Assembly: GCA_014379905.1 (NCBI GenBank)
Contig: JACMKX010000178.1
Coordinates: forward strand, 1-64,000
DNA: 64,000 bases
Source: Ferruginibacter sp.
Lineage (GTDB): Bacteria > Bacteroidota > Bacteroidia > Chitinophagales > Chitinophagaceae
Direction: 5' to 3'
Each line of letters opens with the position of its first letter. Position 1 is the first letter of the stretch. The notes under the pieces are model-generated. The model was given only the letters and a program-made list of their open reading frames with translations. It was not told the origin of the DNA and did no database searches. The translations under genes were made by a program, and so were the position numbers. Shown in pieces: positions 52,633-62,196 of the stretch.

Positions 52633-52761
52633 AAGGCTGCAACATCCCTTATACAATCAAAATTTATAAAAGTTGCTTGTTAATAAAAGGCATGACGTTA
52701 TAATGTCCGGCATTAGACAATGCATAATGACTGATGTCTTCCCGATGAGGGATCTGCCTCG
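52633..52761. repeat. About 130-bp direct repeat, copy 1
   Basis: Begins AAGGCTGCAACATCCCTTAT and ends near GATCTGCCTCG. It is similar, with scattered changes and small gaps, to 52831-52963. It differs from the 96-bp repeat family upstream. The region 52619-52997 has no gene and consists mostly of these two copies. Confidence 0.8.
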
Positions 52762-52830
52762 TTTAGCTTTTCCCAACAAATCTCTCCCTTAGGTTCCCAC
52801 GACTGCATAGGGGGCAGGCCGGAAGCCAGG

Positions 52831-52963
52831 AAAGCTGTAATATCCCTTATGCAATCAAAATTTATAAAGGTTGCTTGTTAAGAAAAGGCATGGCTTTATA
52901 AATTCCCGGCATTAGAATATGCATAATGACTGCTGTCTTCCCTATGAAAGAGGGATGTGCCTG
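52831..52963. repeat. About 130-bp direct repeat, copy 2
   Basis: Second, diverged copy of 52633-52761 in the same orientation, ending near GATGTGCCTGG. The shared core includes CAATCAAAATTTATAAA, GTTGCTTGTTAA and GCATAATGACTG. Confidence 0.8.
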
Positions 52964-52997
52964 GTTTAACCCGGCAGGAATAATCATAATCTAAAAC

Positions 52998-54797
52998 TCA
53001 TTTGCCTTTTTTCTTCTTCTTATCAGGATAGATCTTCTGCGCTTTTTCAATCAATGCTATAAATTCATTTTGCAGGTAATCTGTTCTGTCTGCAGCAGCG
53101 TTTGAAATATTCCAGATAGTTTGCCACTCGACATCAGGAAAAAATTTAGATTGTTTTAGTTTAAGTCCAAACATGGTAATACCTGTTGCCAGCCTCAGTT
53201 CTTTATCCAGCTCATTAAAAGCAGCGTGTTCATCTTTCACATTCCAGGTAATATTTTTTGTGGTAGTATCGTTGCACAAGCCATACTTTAAATTGAGGGT
53301 AGCAATATCATCGGCTACTGTTGTACCCGTGGTAAATTTATTCTGGTCGGTAGGTTCTATTTCAAAAATGGCCAGCGTGCTGTTACCGCTGCCTATTTCA
53401 CCGCCTTCCAGGTCGCTACCCATATCGGCCAATGCATCTTTTTTATTGTCGAAACCTATCAGCCTGTATTCTTTTACCATGGCCGGGTTAAATTTAATAT
53501 TCATATAAACGTCATCTGCCACGGCATAAAAATTTTGGGTTAATTCCTTTACCAATACTTTTTCAACCTCGGCCTGGTCGTCAAGGTAGGCATAGTTGCC
53601 ATTGCCTTTTTTTGCCAGGGTTTGCAGTTTCGAATCTTTAAAGTTGCCCATACCTACCCCCAGGCAGGTAAGAAATACACCTGATTGTTTTTGTTTAGTA
53701 ATGAGTTCATCCAGGGCTTTCTCCGAAGTTTCTCCTACATTAAAGTCGCCGTCTGTAGCCAGTATCACCCTGTTGTTCCCTTCCTTTATAAAATTATTTT
53801 CCGCTACTTTGTATGCCAGTCTTATGGCAGATTCGCCCGGGGTGTCTCCACCAGCTGTTAATTCTTCAATAGATTTAAGGATCGTTTGTTTGTCTTTGCC
53901 GGAAGTTGCCTGCAACCACACAGCCACCGTACCGCCATATATTACAATAGAAACCTTATCCTGGTCGCGCAGATTTTTTACGAGCGACTGTAAACCGGCT
54001 TTGAGCAGGGGCAATCTTTTTTCATCGTCCATACTGCCGGATACATCCACTAAAAACACAAAATTGCCCGGCGGAATTTTATCGAGATCTAATTTTTTTG
54101 CATTAATATTTAAATACAACAATTGTTTTTGATCGTTCCAGGGGCAGGAGCTGAGGTGGGTCCTTAGCTGAAACACATCAGCAGCCGGCGGTTCCTTGTA
54201 ATACAGGTTGAAGTAATTCATCATCTCTTCTACCCTCACTGCATCGGGCGGCACCCTGCTTTTCATATTTAAAAAACGGCGCACATTGCTATAAGAAGCT
54301 GTATTTATATTGAGCGAAAAACCGGTATTAGGAAACTTACCTGTATTAACATATTCGTTTTCTACCAGCTGAAAATAAGTTTCATCGCTTGTAAACCATT
54401 TATAGCGGCTGGTTTGCTGGTAATCCTTTATTACAGAAATTAATTTTTGTTTTCTTTTGCTGGCAAAATCTGCCGAGGTCTTCATTACTATATTCAGCCA
54501 GTCAGATGTTTTTATATATACAGATTTCGTCTCGTACCCTTCCAGGGTAAATGTAAGGGAGTCGTAAGGTTTGTTAACGGTAAAGCCAAAACTACCGCCG
54601 GTGCCCGACTGGAAGAGCACTTTAGCCGAATGAACAAAGATCTTTACATTTTGAAGGGGGATATTTTTATCGCTTTTTACTTCCCCACGCAAATAGAATT
54701 GCCCTATTGCAATATTTGCAAAAAGTACGGCTAAGCAGTATAAAGCGAGTTTTTTCAAGCAAAAAACAATTGAGGTAATATAATTCTTTATTACCAA
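52998..54797 (-). CDS. YfbK-like von Willebrand factor type A protein
   Basis: A 599-residue exported protein. After an N-terminal hydrophobic segment (about 10-32) there is a carboxypeptidase-regulatory-like beta sandwich (about 35-108), a VWA N-terminal region with NTASYSNVRRFL, and a VWA domain (about 246-420) with the metal site DVSGS at 251-255, and later TPGES and DGDFNVG. The C-terminal part is DUF3520-like. Such proteins bind ligands through the metal site; the ligand is unknown. Gene order to hpt is close (20 bases past its upstream end), all on the minus strand. Confidence 0.85.
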   Translation of the reverse strand: MVIKNYITSIVFCLKKLALYCLAVLFANIAIGQFYLRGEVKSDKNIPLQNVKIFVHSAKVLFQSGTGGSFGFTVNKPYDSLTFTLEGYETKSVYIKTSDWLNIVMKTSADFASKRKQKLISVIKDYQQTSRYKWFTSDETYFQLVENEYVNTGKFPNTGFSLNINTASYSNVRRFLNMKSRVPPDAVRVEEMMNYFNLYYKEPPAADVFQLRTHLSSCPWNDQKQLLYLNINAKKLDLDKIPPGNFVFLVDVSGSMDDEKRLPLLKAGLQSLVKNLRDQDKVSIVIYGGTVAVWLQATSGKDKQTILKSIEELTAGGDTPGESAIRLAYKVAENNFIKEGNNRVILATDGDFNVGETSEKALDELITKQKQSGVFLTCLGVGMGNFKDSKLQTLAKKGNGNYAYLDDQAEVEKVLVKELTQNFYAVADDVYMNIKFNPAMVKEYRLIGFDNKKDALADMGSDLEGGEIGSGNSTLAIFEIEPTDQNKFTTGTTVADDIATLNLKYGLCNDTTTKNITWNVKDEHAAFNELDKELRLATGITMFGLKLKQSKFFPDVEWQTIWNISNAAADRTDYLQNEFIALIEKAQKIYPDKKKKKGK

Positions 54798-54817
54798 ACG
54801 AATTTTCGGGCATTTTG

Positions 54818-55357
54818 TTATTCACCCGTGAGCTGGTAGATTTCCCTCAGGTTCCTTGCCAGCCCGTCATAATCCAGTCCATACCCGAGCAGGAACTTAT
54901 CCGGAACACTAAATCCCAGGTAATCGATGGTAATCGGATGTTGCAGAGCAGTTGGTTTGTGAAGCAGGGCAACAATTTTTAAAGAGGCCGGCTGCTGATC
55001 GGTTAATTGAGGCAAAAATTCATACAAGGTTTTGCCGGTATCAACAATATCTTCCAGTACCACTACATGCCTTCCTTTTAGCGATTCATCCAGCCCTATG
55101 GAAGTAATTACATTGCCGGTACTTTTAGTGCCCTTGTAAGAAGCTAGTTTTATAAAACAAATTTCAGGCTCGCAATCCAGTTCCTTAAAAAGATCGGAGG
55201 CAAACATGAAGGAGCCATTCAATACAGCAATGAATAGGGGGTTTTTTCCTGCATAGGCTGCATTGATCTCCGCCCCTAACCTTTTTATCTGCTCATCAAT
55301 TTGAGCGGCGGCTAAATATGGAACAAATTTTTTATCCTTTACCTGGATTGAGGACAT
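54818..55357 (-). CDS. hpt: Hypoxanthine phosphoribosyltransferase
   Basis: Salvages hypoxanthine or guanine to IMP or GMP with PRPP. The 179-residue protein has the PRPP motif VVVLEDIVDTGKTL (about 96-109), the flexible-loop SYKGTKSTG, and the base-recognition part DYLGFSVPDKFLLGYGLDY. All are standard for HPRT. It starts 7 bases after the glucosaminidase gene ends. Confidence 0.93.
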   Translation of the reverse strand: MSSIQVKDKKFVPYLAAAQIDEQIKRLGAEINAAYAGKNPLFIAVLNGSFMFASDLFKELDCEPEICFIKLASYKGTKSTGNVITSIGLDESLKGRHVVVLEDIVDTGKTLYEFLPQLTDQQPASLKIVALLHKPTALQHPITIDYLGFSVPDKFLLGYGLDYDGLARNLREIYQLTGE

Positions 55358-55364
55358 GTTATTT

Positions 55365-56513
55365 TTATTTTGCTATAATTAATTGCTGGCCGGGCTTAAG
55401 ATCATTGCCGGGCAGACTGTTCCATTCCTTTAACTCATCTACCGTAACATTGTATTTTTTTGCGATACTATATAAACCCTCTTTAGGTTGCACTTCGTGC
55501 GTTCTAGGGATAGTTGTTTCCACCACCGCTTTTATTATAGCGCCGCCCGGTCTCAACCTTACTATATCGCCTTTTTTTACCTGGCCGGTTGATTCCATTC
55601 CATTGTATTGCGCCAGCATGGCCAGTTGTACGGCGTTCACCTGCGACACATCGTAAAGGCTTTCATTTTCAAGGGCAGTATAGCTGTCCCTGTTACCCTC
55701 CTTGTGCTTTCTCTCCAGGTATATCCATTGGTCTTCTTTTAAGAGGCCGTCGATGGTAAGGTCATTGTACTCCATCAGTTTCACCAGGGCAATATCATTT
55801 TCAGTGGCAATGGCCAGCAGCGAAGTTCCTTTAAAAGCCATCACCGCCTTAAGCTTGTTAAAATATTGATTGCTTTTATTTTTCCTATTAGAAAATAATT
55901 TTTGAAAAAGACCGGCATCTTTTTTTTCGGCAACCGGTATTTCCTTTTTTTCAATTGCTTTGCTTTCTTTCATCACGGCAATATCTTCCGGTACGGTTCT
56001 TACTCCATCCATAGGATCGTTGTATTGCTGCAAATTATATTTTTCAATATTACTGATCAAAATTTGCGGGTATCTTGGGTTGGTGGCATACCCTGCTTTT
56101 TTTAAGCCATAGGCCCAGCCTCTGTAATCTGTTGACTCCAGTTGAAAAAGGGAAGCATACCGTGGACTGGTATATAAGTAATTGCTATGATCATTGTAAC
56201 TGTCCATAGCGCTGGCGTATTTGCGAAAACATTCATTGGGTGCATCGTCTGTGTGGCGTACACTTTCACCGGTCCAGGTGCTTTTGCACTTTATACCAAA
56301 ATGATTGTTGGATCTTTTTACCAGGTCGCTGTTACCACTTTCGGTTTCCAGTAACCCCTGGGCCAGGATGATGGAAGCCGGCACACCCAGCCTTTTCATT
56401 TGTGCAATGGCCGCATCTTTATAAGCAGCAATGTATTCTTCGGAAGTCATTCTTTGTGCAAACGCGAAGCCTGTAACAAAAAAAGCTGCCAGCAAAACAA
56501 TTATTTTTTTCAT
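55365..56513 (-). CDS. Glucosaminidase with C-terminal LysM domains
   Basis: A 382-residue exported cell-wall hydrolase. Signal peptide (about 1-19, FAFAQ), then a glucosaminidase/FlgJ-like domain (about 22-165) with the catalytic glutamate in LLETESGNSDL and the NNHFGIKC segment. After a linker come a LysM-like unit in degenerate form (about 235-330) and a clear LysM at the end (GLYSIAKKYNVTVDELKEWN, LKPGQQLIIAK). It should cut the glycan strand of peptidoglycan. The next gene is 2 bases upstream. Confidence 0.9.
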   Translation of the reverse strand: MKKIIVLLAAFFVTGFAFAQRMTSEEYIAAYKDAAIAQMKRLGVPASIILAQGLLETESGNSDLVKRSNNHFGIKCKSTWTGESVRHTDDAPNECFRKYASAMDSYNDHSNYLYTSPRYASLFQLESTDYRGWAYGLKKAGYATNPRYPQILISNIEKYNLQQYNDPMDGVRTVPEDIAVMKESKAIEKKEIPVAEKKDAGLFQKLFSNRKNKSNQYFNKLKAVMAFKGTSLLAIATENDIALVKLMEYNDLTIDGLLKEDQWIYLERKHKEGNRDSYTALENESLYDVSQVNAVQLAMLAQYNGMESTGQVKKGDIVRLRPGGAIIKAVVETTIPRTHEVQPKEGLYSIAKKYNVTVDELKEWNSLPGNDLKPGQQLIIAK

Positions 56514-56515
56514 GA

Positions 56516-57157
56516 CTATCCGATCTTTTTAATGATAGTGAGTCCATCCCTTACAGTAAGCATTACCTGCTCTACCCGGTTATCTTTTTTTATATGTTCA
56601 TTAAATGCATGAATGGCTTTGGCATTTTTTCCCTTTATTTCGTCTTCCAATACCTGCCCATGAAATAAAACATTATCGGCAATGATCCATCCTGAAGGAC
56701 TGAGCCTTTGCAAAGTTAATTCGTAATACTGAATATAGTTCACTTTATCGGCATCAATAAATACAAGATCCCATGTTTCCCTGAGTGTTGGAATAATTTC
56801 CTGCGCGTCTCCTGGATGTAAATGAATTTGTTTTCCATATGGAGAGGCATCAAAGTATTGCTGTGCGGTAGCGGCATCCTGGGCCCTCCATTCCAAAGTA
56901 TGCAGCATACCATCTTGTACAAGCCCTTTTGCCAGGCACAAAGCACTGAAACCGGTAAAGGTTCCAACCTCTAAAATTTTAGAAGGCTTTAACATACAAC
57001 TGATGAACTCCAGGAGTTTTCCCTGGGTATCGCTGCTGAGCATGGAAGCATGGGCATGGTTGGCATTGGTTTCGTCAATGATGCGTTGCAACAATGCTTC
57101 ATGCGGTGTAGAAAAGTTTCTTGCGTAAGCTTCTGCTTTCTCGTTTACCAGTTCCAT
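56516..57157 (-). CDS. O-methyltransferase, class I SAM-dependent
   Basis: A 213-residue methyltransferase of the COMT/CCoAOMT-like family (Methyltransf_3). The SAM site is ILEVGTFTGFSALCLA (about 80-95), the metal-binding DLVFIDADKVNY and ADNVLFHG segments are present. It needs a divalent metal and methylates hydroxyl groups of an unknown, probably small aromatic substrate. It lies 2 bases from the glucosaminidase gene and 11 from the symporter gene, as part of a compact minus-strand cluster. Confidence 0.9.
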   Translation of the reverse strand: MELVNEKAEAYARNFSTPHEALLQRIIDETNANHAHASMLSSDTQGKLLEFISCMLKPSKILEVGTFTGFSALCLAKGLVQDGMLHTLEWRAQDAATAQQYFDASPYGKQIHLHPGDAQEIIPTLRETWDLVFIDADKVNYIQYYELTLQRLSPSGWIIADNVLFHGQVLEDEIKGKNAKAIHAFNEHIKKDNRVEQVMLTVRDGLTIIKKIG

Positions 57158-57168
57158 TTGCAGCCAAT

Positions 57169-58635
57169 TTATTTTTCTACTGTTTTATGAGAGAAAATAA
57201 GCAACCCAATAAAGGTAAGCAAACCGTTTATTACCAATAGCTCCGGGCCGAGTTTAAACCCGGGAATAAAACGAGGCGTAAGCCATTCTATCAGCAGGCA
57301 AATGATAGGCGATGCGATACAGATAAAGGGTGTAAAATTATCTTTCACCTGCCTATTTGTTAAAATGCCAAAAGCAAATAAACCCAACAAAGGACCATAG
57401 GTATAGGCGGCCATTTTTAGAATTACATCGATCATACTTGGATCGTTTACCCAATGAAATACCATTACAAATAATAGGAAAACGAGTGCCACAGTAAGAT
57501 GTACACGTTGGCGAACTTTTTTTCTTTTGGCTTCATCCCATTCAGGTTTTCTTTGCAGCCCTATTATGTCGATGCAAAAAGAAGAAGTGAGTGCAGTGAT
57601 GGCACCATCGGCGCTGGGGAATAATGCAGAAATCAGTGCGATAACAAATATTACAGATACAATGCCCGGCATATGATTTAATGCAATAAAAGGAAACAGG
57701 CCATCACCTTTGGCAGTTACCCCCTGTTGCGCTCCATATAAATGAAGCAGGCCACCTAAAAACAAGAAGATAAAAATTACAATGGCCATAATAAAGGCGA
57801 GGCTCACCATATTTTTTTGAGAATCTTTGAGGCGGCTTACAGAGATCGATTTTTGCATCATTTCCTGGTCAAGCCCCGTCATGGTGATCGTTATAAAAGC
57901 TCCGGCTAAAATTTGTTTTCCAAAAAACAATTTATCAGATGGATCGGTAAAAAATATTTTTGAATACGCTCCCTGTTTTCCTCCTTCGTTGCCCAATGCT
58001 TTAATGGCATCACCAAAGCTAAGGTCCATTGCATTTAGAATATAAAGGATACACACCACTAAACCTGCGAGCATAAAAGTAGTTTGCAGGGTATCGGTAA
58101 ACACAATCGTTTTTACACCGCCTTCATAGGTGTAAATAAGGATCATCACCAGAATGATCAATGTGGTGGCCCAGAAAGGAACGCCAAGATCCTGGAGAAT
58201 GATATCCTGTAAAATTTTTATAACAAGATAAAGGCGGGCGGTGGCACCCAGCGTTCTGGATAGTATAAAAAAAGAGGCTCCCGTTTTATAAGATTTTACA
58301 CCCAGCCGGTTGCCCAGGTAAGTATAAATGGAGGTAAGATTCATTTTATAATACAAGGGAAGTAATACATAAGCAATGGTAAGATAGCCTACAAAATACC
58401 CAAGTACAATCTGGAAATAAGCAAAAGAATTAGTACCTACCGTACCGGGTACACTCACAAATGTAACACCGCTTAACGAAGTACCTATCATGCCAAATGC
58501 TACCAGCATCCAGTTACTGTTTTTATCACCAATAAAAAAAGATTGATTATTGGAGCCGCGGGAAGTATACCAGGCTACTGCCAGCAATAATAAAAAATAT
58601 CCAATAACAAAAGAAAACAGGATGGCAGGAGACAT
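57169..58635 (-). CDS. Sodium:solute symporter
   Basis: A 488-residue member of the SSS family with about 13 membrane helices. The start SPAILFSFVIGYFLLLLAVAWYTSRG, the GTSLSGVTFVSVPG segment of the sodium site and YTYEGGVKTIVFTDTLQT are characteristic. The substrate (sugar, amino acid, nucleoside or carboxylate) cannot be decided. First gene of the minus-strand cluster that runs to the VWA gene; divergent from the LOG gene. Confidence 0.9.
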   Translation of the reverse strand: MSPAILFSFVIGYFLLLLAVAWYTSRGSNNQSFFIGDKNSNWMLVAFGMIGTSLSGVTFVSVPGTVGTNSFAYFQIVLGYFVGYLTIAYVLLPLYYKMNLTSIYTYLGNRLGVKSYKTGASFFILSRTLGATARLYLVIKILQDIILQDLGVPFWATTLIILVMILIYTYEGGVKTIVFTDTLQTTFMLAGLVVCILYILNAMDLSFGDAIKALGNEGGKQGAYSKIFFTDPSDKLFFGKQILAGAFITITMTGLDQEMMQKSISVSRLKDSQKNMVSLAFIMAIVIFIFLFLGGLLHLYGAQQGVTAKGDGLFPFIALNHMPGIVSVIFVIALISALFPSADGAITALTSSFCIDIIGLQRKPEWDEAKRKKVRQRVHLTVALVFLLFVMVFHWVNDPSMIDVILKMAAYTYGPLLGLFAFGILTNRQVKDNFTPFICIASPIICLLIEWLTPRFIPGFKLGPELLVINGLLTFIGLLIFSHKTVEK

Positions 58636-58718
58636 ATCAGATTATTATTTAAACATTAATTATCAAATAAGTTTTGAAGGTAAAGAAAAATGTTTTCCCT
58701 TTGGTGAAAAGCGTATTT

Positions 58719-59270
58719 ATGCAGATCAAATCTATTGCAGTTTTTTGCGGCAGTAAAACTGGCAACAATCCTTTGTTTGAAGAACATACCAAACAATTGG
58801 GTTATTTACTGGCAGAAAAAAATATCACTTTAATTTATGGCGGCGGCAATAAAGGCCTGATGGCAGCTGTAGCCAACGCCGTATTAGAGAAGAAGGGAAA
58901 AGTAATCGGCATTATTCCAAAAGTATTAACCAACTGGGAACACCAGCACGAGGGCCTTACCGAATTACACATTGTGGAAACCATGCATACACGCAAACAA
59001 ATGCTATATGAAAAATGCGATGCCGCAATTATATTGCCCGGCGGATACGGCACCCTGGATGAAGTATTTGAAATGCTTACCTGGAATCAATTGAGCATTC
59101 ATGATAAAAAAATATTTTTTCTAAACACTGCAGGTTTTTATGACCCGCTCATCCTACATATTCAGCAAATGCAAAACGAAGGTTTTTTATATGGCAATCA
59201 TGAAGAGAAGATGACGATATTGAAGGAACCGGGGGAGTTGGTGAGCTGGCTAGCGGGAAGTGGGGACTAG
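58719..59270 (+). CDS. LOG-family nucleoside 5'-monophosphate phosphoribohydrolase
   Basis: A 183-residue Rossmann-fold protein. It starts MQIKSIAVFCGSKTGNNP and carries LIYGGGNKGLMAAVANAVL and the PGGYGTLDEVFEMLTW motif that defines LOG proteins. In characterised members they release the base from cytokinin or purine ribotides. The ATG at 58719 fits the family's length; a start 15 codons earlier is less likely. The lysine-decarboxylase name seen for this family is not correct. Confidence 0.92.
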   Translation: MQIKSIAVFCGSKTGNNPLFEEHTKQLGYLLAEKNITLIYGGGNKGLMAAVANAVLEKKGKVIGIIPKVLTNWEHQHEGLTELHIVETMHTRKQMLYEKCDAAIILPGGYGTLDEVFEMLTWNQLSIHDKKIFFLNTAGFYDPLILHIQQMQNEGFLYGNHEEKMTILKEPGELVSWLAGSGD

Positions 59271-59327
59271 CGAGTGGGCAGGTCATTCTTAACAGTTAAT
59301 GGGTTTTGAAAAATGTATTTAGGACTT

Positions 59328-59375
59328 GCGATTAGAGGGTACACTGCAAAACCGCATCACCTAATTTCTAATCGC
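59328..59375. terminator. Hairpin between convergent genes
   Basis: GCGATTAGA (59328-59336) pairs with TCTAATCGC (59367-59375) around a 30-base loop. It lies between the convergent LOG and DUF72 genes and may end transcription from one or both sides, though it lacks a clear T run. Confidence 0.35.
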
Positions 59376-59400
59376 TAATTATTAAGGAGCGATACAATAA

Positions 59401-60153
59401 CTAGCTACACATCTTCTTTAAAGTCCGTGCATTTTCAAAAGCACTGCCAATGGTATTATTAAAATAAGCATATACATCTTTCCCCTGCTTTGCCCGCTGC
59501 TTAATTTTTTTCGCATATTCTTTTAATGCTTCATTGGAATAACTTCCCCTGTAATCGCCATTGGTACCATGAAAACGGAAATAAACAAATTTGGCTTTTT
59601 TATTCAGTTGAGTATTCTTAGATTTAGGAATATCATGCAATACCAGGGAAGCATCGTATTCATCCAGTAACTCCATAGCTTCGCACACATACCAGTCTGT
59701 ATTGCGGAATTCAACAGCAATGCGCCGTTTATTTATTGCGTTGTGCAAGCGCACCTGTTCCAATAAAGCTGCTACCTGGCTGTAATAATCAATATTTATT
59801 TTTCCGGGAAACTGGATCAGCAATGGTCCTTTTGTATTTCCTGCCTTATCAGCAGCATTTAAAAAAATTTCTACATCTCCCGGTTTAAACTTCAATTCTT
59901 TTACATGGGTGATGTCTCTCCATAGTTTGATGCTGAATTGAAAATTACCCGGTACATCATTGGCCCATTTTTGGAAAGTAGCAGGAAGTGGCATTTTATA
60001 AAAACTACTGTTTATCTCCACCGAATCAAATAAAGATGCGTAATAATTCAACCTGCTCTTTTCTTTAAAGGCATCGGGGAAACTTTGTTTATTACCCGGT
60101 ATAACGATATTACTGGTACCTATATAAATGCCACCTGCCTTTTTTGTTGCCAT
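59401..60153 (-). CDS. DUF72-family protein
   Basis: A 250-residue TIM-barrel-like protein of the DUF72 family (GGIYIGTSNIVIPG, YASLFDSVEINSSFYKMP, FSIKLWRDITH, VEFRNTDWY, YFRFHGTNGDYRGSYS). The members are widespread and have no proven reaction. It ends in the convergent spacer with the LOG gene. In most bacteria the family begins with GTSGW; here TSNI stands in its place. Confidence 0.88.
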   Translation of the reverse strand: MATKKAGGIYIGTSNIVIPGNKQSFPDAFKEKSRLNYYASLFDSVEINSSFYKMPLPATFQKWANDVPGNFQFSIKLWRDITHVKELKFKPGDVEIFLNAADKAGNTKGPLLIQFPGKINIDYYSQVAALLEQVRLHNAINKRRIAVEFRNTDWYVCEAMELLDEYDASLVLHDIPKSKNTQLNKKAKFVYFRFHGTNGDYRGSYSNEALKEYAKKIKQRAKQGKDVYAYFNNTIGSAFENARTLKKMCS

Positions 60154-60207
60154 GAATAATTCAATACAACAATGATGCTGAAAAATGCCGGGTAGCTTTG
60201 TAACTGT

Positions 60208-61125
60208 TTAATTAAATGACTGCCTGAATTCGAGCGGCGATACATTTGTTTTCATTTTAAACAATTTGCTAAATGACTGTGGATGCTCAAAACCGAGTTC
60301 ATAGGCAATTTCACTCACAGATAAATTGGTTACAGATAATTTTTCTTTGGCTTTCTCAATCAATTTATGATGGATATGCTGCTGCGTACTTTGACCGGTT
60401 AAGGTTTTCAACAATCCACTCAAATAATTTGGAGACACATTCAATGATTCAGCAATCCATTGCACGGTGGGTAGTGCTCTTTTTGACAAGTCATCGTTAC
60501 TAAAATAATCAGCCAGCAGCTTCTCCAGGCGATCCAGTACCTGGTGATTAATTATTTTCCTGGTAATAAACTGGCGCTGGTAAAACCTGTCGGAATAATT
60601 AAGTAACGACTCCAGTTGGGCGATCATTATGTCCTGGCTGAATTTATCAATACCGGAGTGATATTCCTGTTTTATATTTTGCATAATACCTCCAATAATC
60701 ATTTCTTCTTTTTCTGAAAGAAACAACGCTTCGTGTACAGCGTAATCAAAATATTCGTAATGTTTGATCTTTTTGGCCAACGGCGTGTTCCATAAAAAAT
60801 CGGGATGGAATAACAGCAGCCAGCCTGATTGCTTAAATGAGCTGTCTTTTTGTATCTCGATTTTCAGTACCTGCCCGGGAGACATATAGAATAATACCCC
60901 TTCATCAAAATCATATTCCTGCTGGCCGTATTTCATCTTGGCATTAAAATTTCTTTTCAATGCTATCGAATAAAAATCTTTCACAATACTCGTTTCATGC
61001 TCAGCCAGTTGTTGCACGTTAGCAAGATCGATCACGCTTATTAACGGGTGTTCCGGTTTGGGTAGTCCGCGAAACTGCTGAAATTCACTGATTGTTTTAA
61101 ATCGCCTGGGTTGAGTTTGGGCCAT
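60208..61125 (-). CDS. AraC-family transcriptional regulator
   Basis: A 305-residue regulator with an N-terminal cupin-like sensing part (about 1-190) and two C-terminal helix-turn-helices of AraC type (about 205-303), with ESLNVSPNYLSGLLKTLTGQ, IAYELGFEHPQSFSKLFK and SPLEFRQS. The gene for an NmrA-like reductase lies 12 bases upstream on the same strand, so the two form an operon and the regulator may control this reductase. Confidence 0.9.
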   Translation of the reverse strand: MAQTQPRRFKTISEFQQFRGLPKPEHPLISVIDLANVQQLAEHETSIVKDFYSIALKRNFNAKMKYGQQEYDFDEGVLFYMSPGQVLKIEIQKDSSFKQSGWLLLFHPDFLWNTPLAKKIKHYEYFDYAVHEALFLSEKEEMIIGGIMQNIKQEYHSGIDKFSQDIMIAQLESLLNYSDRFYQRQFITRKIINHQVLDRLEKLLADYFSNDDLSKRALPTVQWIAESLNVSPNYLSGLLKTLTGQSTQQHIHHKLIEKAKEKLSVTNLSVSEIAYELGFEHPQSFSKLFKMKTNVSPLEFRQSFN

Positions 61126-61137
61126 ATTTGAATGTAG

Positions 61138-62037
61138 TTATTTTTGGTTAAACACGGTGGCAAAATCAACGGCAAAATCTTCCAGTTTTATGTTGCCCAT
61201 TATGGCAGGACGATTGCGGTAATAATCTTCGGCCAGCAGGCCTGTGTGAAGACTACCATACATTTCTACCAAACCCTGAGCTATCTCCTGGTTCATGCCT
61301 GCACCTGTTAAACTATTCAACATTTCTTCGTTGCTGATTAGCTTCCATTGCAGATCCGGTTTGCCAATAGCTGCACCTAATACTTTTGCGGTGTGGCTAC
61401 AACTGGCTTCCTGGCTGGCTACATAACGAATTTTTCTACCTGTAAAATTTAAAGTAAGTTCTTCTGCCACTGCAGCCGCAATATCTATTGGTGATACCCA
61501 TGGTACCATATCATCGCCGCCGTAGTTGGCTGCAATAAACCCGGCAGCTTTTATCATTTCAATATAAGCAAATAAATTATAATAAAATGCTGTGGGGCGC
61601 ATATGTACAATGGATATCTCCCCTGGCAATTCGTTCAGGATATTCTGCACGTCATGAGCCCCCGATAAAATCCCGGATCCTTTTTCCAGGTGAGCACCAA
61701 TCGTACTTAAATTAACTACTTTTTTTACACCTGATCGTTGGATAGCTGTTGCGTAATGACGACCCAGTCTTCTATAATATTCCAGCAGGTTTAAACTATG
61801 ATCAAAATAATTATTGGGTGGTACCATACAATACACTGCATCGGCACCCATAAAAGTAGCAGCAAGAAATTCAACATCTTCCAAACTACCGATGGCTGCA
61901 ACAGCACCCAATGCTTCAATAGATTTTTGTTTCGCTCCATCGCTGCTTATAACTACAACTGTGTGCCCTTCCTTAATTAAAGTGATAGTGAGCGGTTTAC
62001 TGATATGCCCTAAAGATCCTGTAACAATAATTTTCAT
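61138..62037 (-). CDS. NmrA-like NAD(P)-binding protein
   Basis: A 299-residue atypical short-chain dehydrogenase. The start MKIIVTGSLGHISKPLTITL has a changed dinucleotide motif (GSLGHIS for GATGxxG), and the middle carries VVNLSTIGAHLEKGSG, HMRPTAFYYNLF and the late segment of NmrA/QOR2-type proteins. Likely a quinone or aldehyde reductase or a redox sensor. The open frame extends 34 codons upstream, but these do not fit the fold. It shares an operon with the AraC-type gene. Confidence 0.85.
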   Translation of the reverse strand: MKIIVTGSLGHISKPLTITLIKEGHTVVVISSDGAKQKSIEALGAVAAIGSLEDVEFLAATFMGADAVYCMVPPNNYFDHSLNLLEYYRRLGRHYATAIQRSGVKKVVNLSTIGAHLEKGSGILSGAHDVQNILNELPGEISIVHMRPTAFYYNLFAYIEMIKAAGFIAANYGGDDMVPWVSPIDIAAAVAEELTLNFTGRKIRYVASQEASCSHTAKVLGAAIGKPDLQWKLISNEEMLNSLTGAGMNQEIAQGLVEMYGSLHTGLLAEDYYRNRPAIMGNIKLEDFAVDFATVFNQK

Positions 62038-62145
62038 GTTTTTATTTTTTGTATAGCAAAATTGCGCAACAATAAAAGAAAGCATGTAGCCAGATCTATG
62101 AATTTTGTAGCCAAAAAATGAATTTTTATAATTATGCAAATAAAA

Positions 62146-62169
62146 ACCCCTGGCCGAAAAACCAGGGGT
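62146..62169 (-). terminator. Intrinsic terminator after the OmpA-type gene
   Basis: ACCCCTGG (62146-62153) and CCAGGGGT (62162-62169) form an 8-bp stem with an 8-base loop, with a T run on the minus strand. It lies 28 bases past the stop. Confidence 0.88.
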
Positions 62170-62196
62170 CTTAATTTATTTTAGGAATCGTGGTGC

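Noticed and set aside
53596..54132. Plus-strand open frame opposite the VWA gene
   Set aside because: Antisense shadow with no signal or motif.
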